Positions 8,497-15,788 of a stretch of DNA of 64,000 nt are shown here, one piece after another; the stretch's first letter is position 1; each line of letters starts with the position of its first letter. The notes beneath the pieces are model-generated. The model was not told the DNA's origin, ran no database searches, and worked only from the letters and a program-made list of their open reading frames with translations. Both the position numbers and the translations under genes were made by a program. Source of the DNA: Luteimonas sp. J29. GTDB taxonomy: Bacteria > Pseudomonadota > Gammaproteobacteria > Xanthomonadales > Xanthomonadaceae. The stretch lies in contig NZ_AWZR01000004.1 of assembly GCF_000472505.1 (NCBI RefSeq), forward strand, positions 1-64,000, given 5' to 3'.

Positions 8497-8876
8497 ATGG
8501 ACGCGCGGGGCGGCGCCGACGAGGGGGTCCGTCAGCGCCTGCCGCTCTGGGACGCGTTCTCGGCGCTGTTCCTGGACCACGAGCCCGGCGAGGCGACCTT
8601 CCGCGACTTGGCACGCGCGGTCCGCGCGTCCGGCGTCGCGATCGAGCAGGCCGAGGCGATCCTCTGGAACGGGGTGTTCCCCGTGCTCGGGTGGAACCTG
8701 CGCTCGGTGGCGGGCGAGTGGGCCGGCTGGCCGCGAACCTGCGGCCGTGCAGCGGCCCGGCGCGCCGGCCCGGTGGCGGCGCGGTCGCGCGCGAGATCGG
8801 GCGCTGCCGGGACCGGGTGTGCGCGCACCTGCACGCGCTGGACGGGCGCGGCGCTACGATGCAAGGCCTCGACTGA
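8497..8876 (+). pseudogene. DUF7079-like protein gene, apparent frameshift
   Basis: From ATG 8497 the frame reads a plausible 80-residue N-terminal part: RLPLWDAFSALFLDHE, FRDLARAVRASGV, IEQAEAILWNGVFPVL and LRSVAGEWAGW. Beyond about base 8733 it turns into Arg/Ala-rich non-protein-like sequence and runs into the GFA gene in the same frame. In the frame shifted by one base, the expected continuation is found (AANLRP, then REIGRCRDRVCAHLHAL), ending at TGA 8874-8876. A one-base deletion near 8725-8740 explains both halves. The family call is tentative; the frameshift evidence is good. Confidence 0.6.
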
Positions 8877-8892
8877 GTCCGGTGGGACAGGA

Positions 8893-9297
8893 ATGGACGG
8901 ATTGACGGGCGGTTGCCTGTGCGGCGGGGTGCGCTACGCGACGCGCGGCGAGGGGATCAACCACCGCATCTGCCACTGCAGGCTGTGCCAGAAGGCGATC
9001 GGCGCGGCGTTCAACGCGCGGGTGCTGGCGCGCATCGACGACGTCGCGATCGAAGGGGAATGCGCCTGGTTCCATTCGTCCGCGGACCTTGAGCGCGGCT
9101 TCTGCCCGCGCTGCGGCTGCACCCTGTTCTCGCGCCGCGCCAGCGCGGGCGTGATGGGCCTGACCGCCGGCAGCCTCGACGACCCGTCCCGGTTCCGTCC
9201 CGACATGCATATCTGGGTCTCCTCGCGCCAGCCGTGGGTGGTCATCGCCGACGGCCTGCCACAGCACCCCGGGGCGCCGCCCTCGCGCGGCTATTGA
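8893..9297 (+). CDS. GFA family protein (glutathione-dependent formaldehyde-activating-like)
   Basis: This 134-residue protein shows the Zn-binding cysteine pattern of the GFA family: GGCLCGGVRY near the N terminus, CHCRLCQKAIGAAFNARV about 25 residues later, and GFCPRCGCTLFSR. These cysteines bind zinc in the family; a true formaldehyde-activating role is shown only for a few members. The frame is open upstream into the broken DUF7079-like gene, but ATG 8893 starts exactly at the conserved domain, and TACGAT at 8855 could be its -10. Confidence 0.88.
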   Translation: MDGLTGGCLCGGVRYATRGEGINHRICHCRLCQKAIGAAFNARVLARIDDVAIEGECAWFHSSADLERGFCPRCGCTLFSRRASAGVMGLTAGSLDDPSRFRPDMHIWVSSRQPWVVIADGLPQHPGAPPSRGY

Positions 9298-9341
9298 CCG
9301 TCATGGGCGCGGCGGGATCGCGCCATGAGACGGCCGCGCCC

Positions 9342-9347
9342 TAGACT
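9342..9347 (+). promoter_or_regulatory. -10 element (TAGACT) for apparently leaderless rmuC transcript
   Basis: TAGACT ends six bases before the rmuC ATG at 9354 and no Shine-Dalgarno sequence precedes that ATG. The expected start of transcription falls at or within a base or two of the start codon. Confidence 0.45.
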
Positions 9348-9353
9348 GTGCCG

Positions 9354-10922
9354 ATGGAACCGACCGCCCTGCTGATCGTCATCGCCGTCCTGCTGCTGCT
9401 GGCCGTGGGACTGCTCGTGGTGCTGGTGCTGCGCCGCCCCGGCGCGCTGCTCGAGCGCGCGCTGCGCGAGGAGCAGCGCGAGGGCCGGGCCGAACTGCGC
9501 CAGCAGCTCGACGGGCTGTCGGCGCTGCAGGAGCAGCGCAACGAAGCCTTCGGCCGGCGCCTGGAGGACCTGGCGCTGCGCACCGACCAGCGCCTGGACG
9601 TGCTGCGCGAGGCGCTGACCGAGGACGCGCGCAAGGCGCGCGGCGAGCACGCCGAGCAGCAGCACCGGTTCGAACTGGCGCTCGGCCAGCGGCTGCAGGC
9701 GATGCGCGAGCAGATGGACGCGTTCGGCCGGCAGCAGGAGACGCGCATGCAGGCCTTCGCCCAGCAGCAGGCCGAACTGGTCGCGCGGGTGGACGCGGGC
9801 ATGGCCGCGCTGCGCCAGGCGCTGGCCGAGGAACTGGCGCGCTCGCGCGGCGAGGGCGCCGAGCAGCAGCAGCGCTTCGCCGAGGCGCTGGGCGCGCGGC
9901 TGTCCGAACTCACCCAGCGCAACGAGCAGCGCATCGGCGAGATGCGCGCCACCCTCGACCAGCAGCTGCGCGCGCTGCAGGAGGACAACGCCGCCAAGCT
10001 GGAGAAGATGCGCGAGACCGTGGACGAGAAGCTGCAGAGCACGCTCACCACGCGCCTGGATTCCTCGTTCAAGCTCGTCTCCGAGCGCCTGGAGCAGGTC
10101 CAGCGCGGGCTGGGCGAGATGCAGCAGCTGGCCACGGGCGTGGGCGACCTCAAGCGGGTGCTGACCAACGTCAAGACCCGCGGCACCTGGGGCGAGGTGC
10201 AGCTGGACAACCTGCTCGAGCAGACCCTGGTGCCCGAACAGTACGCGCGCAGCGTGCGGGTGCGCCCCGACGGCGCCGAGGCGGTGGACTTCGCGGTGCG
10301 CCTGCCCGGGCGCGGCAGCGGCGACGCGCCGGTATGGCTGCCGATCGATTGCAAGTTCCCGCGCGAGGACTACGAGCGGCTGGTGGACGCCCAGGAGCAG
10401 GCCGATCCGGACCTGGTGCGCGCCACCGGCGCGCAGCTGGAGAAGGCGGTGCGGATCCAGGCGAAGTCGATCTGCGAGAAGTACATCGTGCCGCCGCACA
10501 CCACCGACTTCGCGGTCATGTTCCTGCCCACCGAAGGCCTGTACGCGGAGGTGATCCGCCGTCCCGGGCTCACCGACGCGCTGCAGCGCGACCATCGCAT
10601 CGTGGTGGCCGGGCCGACCACGATCACCGCCCTGCTCAACAGCCTGCAGATGGGCTTCCGCACCCTGGCGATCGAGCAGCGCTCGAGCGAGGTGTGGAAG
10701 CTGCTGGGCGCGGTGAAGAACGAGTTCGGCAAGTTCGCCGGCATCCTCGAGCGGGCCGAGAAGCAGATCACCACGGTCGGCCGGAGCCTGGGCGACGCCA
10801 GCCGCAAGACCCGCACCATCGAGCGCCACCTGCGCGGGGTGGAGACGCTCTCCGGCCCCGAGGCCGCGGGCCTGCTCGGCGATGCCGCCAACGGCGACGA
10901 CGAGGACGACGCCCGGGAATGA
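9354..10922 (+). CDS. rmuC: DNA recombination protein RmuC
   Basis: This 522-residue protein has the RmuC layout: an N-terminal membrane segment (LLIVIAVLLLLAVGLLVVLVL), a long Gln/Glu/Arg-rich coiled coil (about 30-235), and a nuclease-like domain starting at TRGTWGEVQLDNLLEQTLVPEQY, with LPIDCKFPREDYERL (the PD-(D/E)XK-like DxK motif) and FLPTEGLYAEV. RmuC limits DNA inversions between short repeats. GTG 9348 is also in frame, but ATG 9354 fits the TAGACT -10 element. It converges on the mla operon. Confidence 0.95.
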   Translation: MEPTALLIVIAVLLLLAVGLLVVLVLRRPGALLERALREEQREGRAELRQQLDGLSALQEQRNEAFGRRLEDLALRTDQRLDVLREALTEDARKARGEHAEQQHRFELALGQRLQAMREQMDAFGRQQETRMQAFAQQQAELVARVDAGMAALRQALAEELARSRGEGAEQQQRFAEALGARLSELTQRNEQRIGEMRATLDQQLRALQEDNAAKLEKMRETVDEKLQSTLTTRLDSSFKLVSERLEQVQRGLGEMQQLATGVGDLKRVLTNVKTRGTWGEVQLDNLLEQTLVPEQYARSVRVRPDGAEAVDFAVRLPGRGSGDAPVWLPIDCKFPREDYERLVDAQEQADPDLVRATGAQLEKAVRIQAKSICEKYIVPPHTTDFAVMFLPTEGLYAEVIRRPGLTDALQRDHRIVVAGPTTITALLNSLQMGFRTLAIEQRSSEVWKLLGAVKNEFGKFAGILERAEKQITTVGRSLGDASRKTRTIERHLRGVETLSGPEAAGLLGDAANGDDEDDARE

Positions 10923-10946
10923 TCCCGCGCGGCGGGCGCCCGCGCC

Positions 10947-12035
10947 TCAGGGCGTGGGCGACAGCGGCACGATCGGCATCACGTCCACCGGCACGGTGGG
11001 GTTGGTCTCGTCCTCGAGCAGGTAGTCGGGCAGGTCCTCGGACTGCTCGCTGCGCCGGTCGGACTGGATCAGGTAGTTGCGGCGCTGGATCCAGGCGTCG
11101 CGCACCAGCGCGTACTCGTCGGCCGCGCCCTCGCGCATCGCGTCGACCGCGAACAGCTGGGTGCGCAGGTCCACCAGCTGCAGGCCCTGGAGGAAGTAGC
11201 GGGCCCGGTCGTCCTCGACCTGGCGGATCGGCGACAGCGGGGCGTCGCCGAGCAGGCCGAAGGTGTCGCGCAGGGTACGCGGGCCGAACAGCGGCAGTTC
11301 CACGTAGCGCGAGTTCTTCCAGCCCCACACGCCCAGGGTCTGGCCGAAATCCTCGCTGCGGTTGGGGATCCGCATCCTCGTGGCCGGGTCGAACAGCCCG
11401 CCGATGCCGATCGTGGCATTGACCAGGAACCGGCCCAGCGACTGCCCGGCATGTCCCGGGCGGCCCTGCAGCAGCGCGTTGAGCGCGCTCACCGGCTGGC
11501 CGAGGTTGCTGAAGAAGTTGCCCACCCCGAGCCGCACCGGGCGCGGCACCACACGCACGTAGAACTTCGCCAGCGGCTTGGCGATGGAGCGGTCGACGGC
11601 GTTGTTGAAGCGGTGCACGCGCCGGTTCCAGCCTTCCCACGGATCGTAGCTGACCGGCAGCTGGGCCGGTTCGGGCAGGGTGGGATCGGCGACCGGGTCG
11701 TAGGGCGCCTGGCCGTAGATCGCGGCGTAGTCGAGTTCGGCCTGGGTGGGCACGGACGCGTCGCCCTGCATCGCCACGTCCGGTGCGGCGGCATCGGTCG
11801 CCCCGGACGGCGGCAGCGCGTCCGGCGCGGCTGCACCGGTGTCCCCGGCCCCGGGCGATGCGGGCACCGACGCGGCGTCCATCGCGTCGCCGGCATCGAG
11901 CGTGGCGTCGGGCGTGGCGTCTGGCATCGCGGCCGGTGCGGGCGCAGGGTCGCGGGTGCCGCCGGTGCCGGCGCATGCGGCCAGCAGCAGGGGCAGCAGG
12001 AACGGGAGCAGGCGTGGGGGGCGGCGCGGCGTCAT
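10947..12035 (-). CDS. mlaA: MlaA/VacJ family lipoprotein, outer-membrane lipid asymmetry
   Basis: MlaA removes phospholipids from the outer leaflet of the outer membrane and passes them to MlaC. This 362-residue protein starts with a lipoprotein signal (LLPFLLPLLLAACAG, lipobox Cys about 18) and then has an unusually long Ala/Asp/Pro-rich linker of about 85 residues. The conserved core begins at DPWEGWNRRVHRFNNAVDR and continues with VGNFFSNLGQPVSALNALLQG, NATIGIGGLFDPA and FGQTLGVWGW. It is the last gene of the mlaFEDCB-mlaA cluster. The ATG at 12035 is chosen because it begins the signal peptide. Confidence 0.93.
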   Translation of the reverse strand: MTPRRPPRLLPFLLPLLLAACAGTGGTRDPAPAPAAMPDATPDATLDAGDAMDAASVPASPGAGDTGAAAPDALPPSGATDAAAPDVAMQGDASVPTQAELDYAAIYGQAPYDPVADPTLPEPAQLPVSYDPWEGWNRRVHRFNNAVDRSIAKPLAKFYVRVVPRPVRLGVGNFFSNLGQPVSALNALLQGRPGHAGQSLGRFLVNATIGIGGLFDPATRMRIPNRSEDFGQTLGVWGWKNSRYVELPLFGPRTLRDTFGLLGDAPLSPIRQVEDDRARYFLQGLQLVDLRTQLFAVDAMREGAADEYALVRDAWIQRRNYLIQSDRRSEQSEDLPDYLLEDETNPTVPVDVMPIVPLSPTP

Positions 12036-12066
12036 CGGGCGATCCGTCGGCGTGGCCGCGCGGGCC

Positions 12067-12354
12067 TCATGCCCGCGCGAAGGACAGGGAGGGGGAGAGC
12101 CGGTAGGCGCGGCGCAGGCCGTCGAGACCGGGCGGATCGCCGGCCACTTCCACGCCTCCGACACGTTGCGCGAGTTCCACCAGCAGCGCAAGGCCCGCGC
12201 TGTCGACCGAGGCCACCGCCGTCAGATCGAAGCGTTCCACGCCCGCGAGCACGTCGAGCGCGCGCGGCCACAGCGCGGGCACCGCAGCGCGGTCGAGCGC
12301 GCCGGCGAACGCCAGCGTGCCCGCCTCGCGCCGGACCGTGGCCGCGGCCGCCAT
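12067..12354 (-). CDS. mlaB: STAS-domain protein MlaB
   Basis: MlaB is the small cytoplasmic STAS subunit that binds and stabilises the MlaF ATPase in the inner-membrane MlaFEDB complex. The 95-residue product has a single STAS-like pattern: LAFAGALDRAAVPALWP, then FDLTAVASVDSAGLALLVEL, where the Asp-Ser-Ala-Gly segment is typical. Its ATG overlaps the TGA of mlaC by one base, so translation is probably coupled. Position between mlaC and mlaA supports the name. Confidence 0.88.
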   Translation of the reverse strand: MAAAATVRREAGTLAFAGALDRAAVPALWPRALDVLAGVERFDLTAVASVDSAGLALLVELAQRVGGVEVAGDPPGLDGLRRAYRLSPSLSFARA

Positions 12355-13019
12355 CAGTTGCCGCCGGTGGCGGGCGAGAGCTGCCCGCTGCGCAGCTCCT
12401 GGGTGACCTGGGCGATCGACTTGCGCTGCAGTTCCGCGTCGAACTGCTGGCGGAAGGTCTGCACGAACGACACGCCCTCGACCATCACGTCGAACACGCG
12501 CCAGCCGTTGCCGGCGCGGCGCAGCAGGTAGTCGACCGGGATCGGCTCGCCGCCCTGGCGCAGCAGTTCGCTCGACACCTTCACGCCCAGGCCGCGCGGC
12601 AGCGCGGTCTCGGACTTGATCCGCACCTGCAGCCGGGTGTTGAAGTCGATCAGCGAGGAGCCGTAACGGCGCATCAGGTTCTGCGCCAGGGCGTCGCCGA
12701 ACGCCTTCACCTCCTCGTCCGAGGCGCCGCGGCCGTGGCGGCCGAGCACCTGGCGCGCCGCGTAGTCGCGGTCGAACATGTTCTCGAACTCGCCGATCAT
12801 GAACGCCTGCAGCGCGGCGCGGTCGCCGGCGAACTCGGCGCGGCGGGCCTCGATCGTCTCGAGCACGCGGCGGGTGTTGTTGAGCACCAGCTCGCTCGGC
12901 GAGCCCTGCATGGCCGCGGGCGCGGCCTGCTGCGCCTGGGCGGTGGCGACCACGGGCGCCGCGGCGAGCAGGGTCGCGGCGATCGCGATGGCGATGGCGT
13001 TGCGGGGGAGGCGGATCAT
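12354..13019 (-). CDS. mlaC: Periplasmic phospholipid-binding protein MlaC
   Basis: MlaC shuttles phospholipid between MlaA at the outer membrane and MlaFEDB at the inner membrane. The 221-residue protein has a signal peptide (cleavage likely after VVATAQA), then the Tol-Ttg2 family core: LVLNNTRRVLETIEARRAEF, DRDYAARQVLGRHGR, LIDFNTRLQVRIKSE, and GNGWRVFDVMVEGVSFVQTFRQQF near the C terminus. It overlaps mlaD by 4 bases (ATGA) and mlaB by one base. Confidence 0.95.
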   Translation of the reverse strand: MIRLPRNAIAIAIAATLLAAAPVVATAQAQQAAPAAMQGSPSELVLNNTRRVLETIEARRAEFAGDRAALQAFMIGEFENMFDRDYAARQVLGRHGRGASDEEVKAFGDALAQNLMRRYGSSLIDFNTRLQVRIKSETALPRGLGVKVSSELLRQGGEPIPVDYLLRRAGNGWRVFDVMVEGVSFVQTFRQQFDAELQRKSIAQVTQELRSGQLSPATGGN

Positions 13020-13528
13020 GGGGTCGTTCCTTCTTCCGTGGCGGGGGGCGCGGAGGGTGCGGCATTGTCGCCGCCGCCGCTGAACATGTACTTGCCGACC
13101 ATCTGGATCAGGTCCACCGCCGGCGTGGTGAAGGCCAGTTCCTCGCCGGGCTTGAGCACCTCGAGGTCGCCGCCCGGCTGCAGGCCGACGTAGCTCTCGC
13201 CGAGCAGTCCGCCGGTGAGGATGCTGGCCGAGGTGTCGACCGGGATCTGGTCGAAGCGGCTGTCGATGGACAGGGTGACGAGCGAATCGAAGCGTTCCGG
13301 GTCGAGGTCGATCTTCGATACCCGGCCCACGGTCACGCCGCCGATCTTCACCGGCGCGTTGGGCCGCAGCTGGCCGATCTGGGTGAAGCGCGCGACCAGC
13401 TCGTAGCTGTCGCCGGCGAAGCCGAAGCGGCTGTTGGTGGACGCGATCGCCAGCACCAGCAGCGACGCGAGCGCCAGCACCAGGAAGGCGCCGACGGCGA
13501 ATTCAAGACGGGGGCCACGGGTTGCCAT
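13016..13528 (-). CDS. mlaD: MCE-domain protein MlaD
   Basis: MlaD is the membrane-anchored, hexameric MCE substrate-binding subunit of the MlaFEDB transporter. The 170-residue product has an N-terminal membrane segment (FAVGAFLVLALASLLVLAIA), the MCE domain (about 36-115: GDSYELVARFTQIGQLRPNAPVKIGGVTVGRV and LLGESYVGLQPGG), and a C-terminal hydrophobic helix (AVDLIQMVGKYMF) followed by a flexible tail. ATG 13528 is preferred to GTG 13537 because GAGGTGA lies five bases before it. Confidence 0.94.
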   Translation of the reverse strand: MATRGPRLEFAVGAFLVLALASLLVLAIASTNSRFGFAGDSYELVARFTQIGQLRPNAPVKIGGVTVGRVSKIDLDPERFDSLVTLSIDSRFDQIPVDTSASILTGGLLGESYVGLQPGGDLEVLKPGEELAFTTPAVDLIQMVGKYMFSGGGDNAAPSAPPATEEGTTP

Positions 13529-13601
13529 TGGGGTCACCTCGACGCCGCGGGGCGCGGCGGACTGCTCGTTGCGGAAGGGGAGTGGACGCGGCGCATGCGG
13601 T

Positions 13602-14351
13602 TCACCGGAACAGGAAGGCCGAGAGCACGAAGTTGAACATCAGCACCAGCAGCGAGGCATTGACCACCGCGCGCGTGGTCGCCACCGAGGTGCCCTCGAT
13701 GGTCGGCTCGGCGTGGTAGCCGACGTACGAGGCCACCAGCGCGGCGGTCCCGCCGAACACCGCGGCCTTGGTGAACGCCGGGACGAAGTCGTCGTGGAAA
13801 TCCACCGCGTCCTTCATCGTCTGCCAGAACGTGCCGTTGTCGATGCCCAGCACCTGCACCGCCTGGAACCAGCTGGCGGCGATGGCGAAGCTGGCGAAGA
13901 AGCCGACCAGCAGCGGCACGGTCACCACCGCGGCCCAGAACCGCGGCGCGACCGCCTTGGCCACCGGGTCGATCGCCATCAGGCCGAGCGCGGTGATCTG
14001 GTCGGTGGCGCGCATCAGGCCGAGCTCGGCGGCGATCGAGGAACCCGCCCGGCCCACGAACAGCAGCGCGGTGAGCACCGGCGCCAGCTCGCGGTACAGG
14101 CCCAGTCCGATCAGCACGCTGACCTGGTTCGCGGCGCCGTAGGTCTCCAGCGCGCGGAACCCGAGCAGGGTCAGCGACAGGCCGACGAAGGCGCCGCCGA
14201 CCGCGATGATCGGCAGCGAGCGCGCGCCGATCTTGTAGATCTCGCGCACCAGTTCGGCGAACAGGTCGGCGGTCGGGCGCGAGGCGCGCAGCACCGACAG
14301 CGAGAACAGGCCGGCGCGGCCGACCGAGCGCAGGGTGGCGGCGAGGGCCAT
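13602..14351 (-). CDS. mlaE: Phospholipid ABC transporter permease MlaE
   Basis: MlaE is the inner-membrane permease of the phospholipid transporter. The 249-residue protein has the conserved MlaE features: an amphipathic N-terminal helix, ARSLPIIAVGGAFVGLSLTL, GLYRELAPVLTALLFVGRAGSSIAAELGLMR (the coupling-helix region), ALGLMAIDP, and a last membrane pair ending VLMFNFVLSAFLFR. A 73-base gap separates it from mlaD. About 210 bases with two inverted hairpin repeats separate it from mlaF. Confidence 0.95.
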   Translation of the reverse strand: MALAATLRSVGRAGLFSLSVLRASRPTADLFAELVREIYKIGARSLPIIAVGGAFVGLSLTLLGFRALETYGAANQVSVLIGLGLYRELAPVLTALLFVGRAGSSIAAELGLMRATDQITALGLMAIDPVAKAVAPRFWAAVVTVPLLVGFFASFAIAASWFQAVQVLGIDNGTFWQTMKDAVDFHDDFVPAFTKAAVFGGTAALVASYVGYHAEPTIEGTSVATTRAVVNASLLVLMFNFVLSAFLFR

Positions 14352-14390
14352 CAGCGGCGCCTCCGCGTGCTGCCGGCGGTTGGGCTGCTG

Positions 14391-14547
14391 CCCCCACCCC
14401 GGCCCTCCCCCGCAATGCGGGGGAGGGGGGAGGAACGCTCCACATCCAACTGGCGGCAGAGGGGCCGGGAATGCGCCATATCGAGCTGGCGGCAGAGGGG
14501 GCGGGAATGCTCCTCCCCCCGCCTGCGGGGGGAGGCCGGGAGGGGGG
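14391..14547. repeat. Inverted pair of GC-rich hairpin repeats (REPIN-like), mlaF-mlaE gap
   Basis: The first hairpin is CCCTCCCCCGC / GCGGGGGAGGG with loop AAT (14403-14427, arms perfect over 11 bases), preceded by a CCCCCACCCC flank. The second is CCTCCCCCCGC / GCGGGGGGAGG with loop CT (14512-14535), followed by the same flank in the opposite orientation. Between them an imperfect 36-38 base direct repeat occurs twice (14436-14473 and 14474-14509). Confidence 0.8.
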
Positions 14548-14562
14548 CCACCGCCGCCACGC

Positions 14563-15354
14563 TCACGCCGCCTCCCTGCGCGGGGCGCTGTCGAAGGCGA
14601 TCGGGCCGTCGGGCTCGCCGCGCAGGAACTGGCGCACCAGCGGGTCCTGCGTGGCCTGGAGCTGGTCCGGCGTGCCGTCGAACACGATCCCGCCGTTGGC
14701 CAGCACCACCGCGCGGTCGGCGATGGGCAGGGTCTCGTGCACGTGGTGGGTGACGATCAGGCTGGTCAGGCCGAGGCGGTCGTTGAGCTCGGAGACCAGG
14801 TTCATGATCACGCCCGAGGCGATCGGGTCGAGCCCGGTCAGCGGCTCGTCGTACACCATCAGCGGGGGGTCGAGCGCGATCGCGCGGGCCAGGGCCACGC
14901 GCCGGGCCATGCCGCCCGAGAGTTCGCGCGGATACAGGTCCGCGGCCGCGCGCAGGCCCACCGCGTGCAGCTTCATCTCGACCAGGCGGTCGATCACCGC
15001 GCGCGGCAGCCGCGTGTGGGTGCGCAGCGGCAGGGCCACGTTCTCGGCCGCGGTGAGGTCGGTGAGCAGGCCGTTGCCCTGCAGCAGCACGCCGATCGAC
15101 TTGCGCATCTCCAGCAGTTCGCGCGTGCGCTGCGGCACCGCCCGCCCGAACACCTCGACCCGGCCGGCGGCCGGTGCCAGTTCGCCGGTGAGCGCGGACA
15201 GCAGGGTGGACTTGCCGCAGCCCGACGGCCCCAGGATCGCGGTGACGCTGCCGCGCGGCACGACCAGGTCGATGCCGGACAGGATGGTGCGTCCGCCACG
15301 GTCGAGGCGGACGGCGTCGAAACGCACGGCGGGGTCGCGGGAGACGTCGGTCAT
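14563..15354 (-). CDS. mlaF: Phospholipid ABC transporter ATP-binding protein MlaF
   Basis: MlaF powers lipid movement by the MlaFEDB complex. The 263-residue protein has a complete ABC ATPase set: Walker A GPSGCGKST (42-50), Q-loop in GVLLQGNGLL, signature LSGGMARRVALARA, Walker B LMVYDEPLTGLD, and the switch His in IVTHHVHET. The C-terminal tail (QFLRGEPDGPIAFD) is the usual MlaF ending. It is the first gene of the - strand mla operon. Confidence 0.95.
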   Translation of the reverse strand: MTDVSRDPAVRFDAVRLDRGGRTILSGIDLVVPRGSVTAILGPSGCGKSTLLSALTGELAPAAGRVEVFGRAVPQRTRELLEMRKSIGVLLQGNGLLTDLTAAENVALPLRTHTRLPRAVIDRLVEMKLHAVGLRAAADLYPRELSGGMARRVALARAIALDPPLMVYDEPLTGLDPIASGVIMNLVSELNDRLGLTSLIVTHHVHETLPIADRAVVLANGGIVFDGTPDQLQATQDPLVRQFLRGEPDGPIAFDSAPRREAA

Positions 15355-15568
15355 GGGGGAGGGCACGACGACGGGTCCGGAGGACCCGGAAGCGGTCAAG
15401 GATGGCGGAATGCGGCTGAACCTTGACGGAGCCGTCACGGGCATTGGGGTTGGGGGTGGCGGCGGAAAGCAGGCCCGGGGCCGGTGTGGTGGGGGGGGGC
15501 GGATGGGTGTCCTGACCAGGTCGTGGCGTGGAGTGGAGGATCGCGCGTGGGAGCGATCGCGCCGGTTG

Positions 15569-15717
15569 CCCCCACCCCAACCCTCCCCCGCAGGCGGGGG
15601 AGGGGGCGGGCAGGCCCAAGGCGCGGGGGAGCGGGCAGGCCCAAGGCGCGGGGGAGCGGGCAGGACAAGGCGTCGCGGCCCCTCCCCCCGCTCGCGGGGG
15701 AGGCTGGGAGGGGGGCC
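15569..15717. repeat. Inverted pair of GC-rich hairpin repeats (REPIN-like)
   Basis: The first hairpin (CCCTCCCCCGC / GCGGGGGAGGG, loop AG, 15581-15604) carries the CCCCACCCCAA flank on its left. The second (centred near 15691) carries the matching flank reversed on its right (GGCTGGGAGGGGGG). The arrangement matches the pair between mlaF and mlaE. Confidence 0.8.
15606..15670. repeat. 25-base tandem repeat, about 2.6 copies
   Basis: Two exact copies of a 25-base unit beginning GCGGGCAGGCCCAAGG lie at 15606-15630 and 15631-15655, followed by a partial third copy at 15656-15670. They sit in the spacer between the two hairpins. Confidence 0.85.
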
Positions 15718-15788
15718 GTCGGGGTCCGGCCCGACAGCCGCCCCGGCCAAGGTGACCGGACGGCCCGCGCCGTCCCGCGACCGCCCCG

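Larger units (their letters stand above)
15355..15788. other. Gene-free stretch between mlaF and the HTH/citrate synthase gene
   Basis: No gene is seen in these 434 bases. They hold the presumed mla promoter region next to mlaF, then a hairpin repeat pair (15569-15717) that encloses a short 25-base tandem repeat. Confidence 0.6.

Noticed and set aside
470-9297. Integron cassette array with attC sites
   Set aside because: Gene content and orientation fit, but I found no paired RYYYAAC/GTTRRRY core sites between genes; the single GTTGGGC near 3437 has no partner. Kept only as a hypothesis of accessory capture.
8434-9297. One long protein joining the DUF7079-like part and GFA
   Set aside because: The linking stretch is non-protein-like, and the second half of the first protein is found in another frame, so the open frame results from a frameshift.
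14391-14547. Rho-independent terminators at the GC-rich hairpin repeats
   Set aside because: The stems are strong but no T tract follows any of them, they come in inverted pairs, and some lie inside operons.
15606-15670. CRISPR array
   Set aside because: The 25-base units are directly adjacent with no unique spacers, and there are no cas genes in the window.
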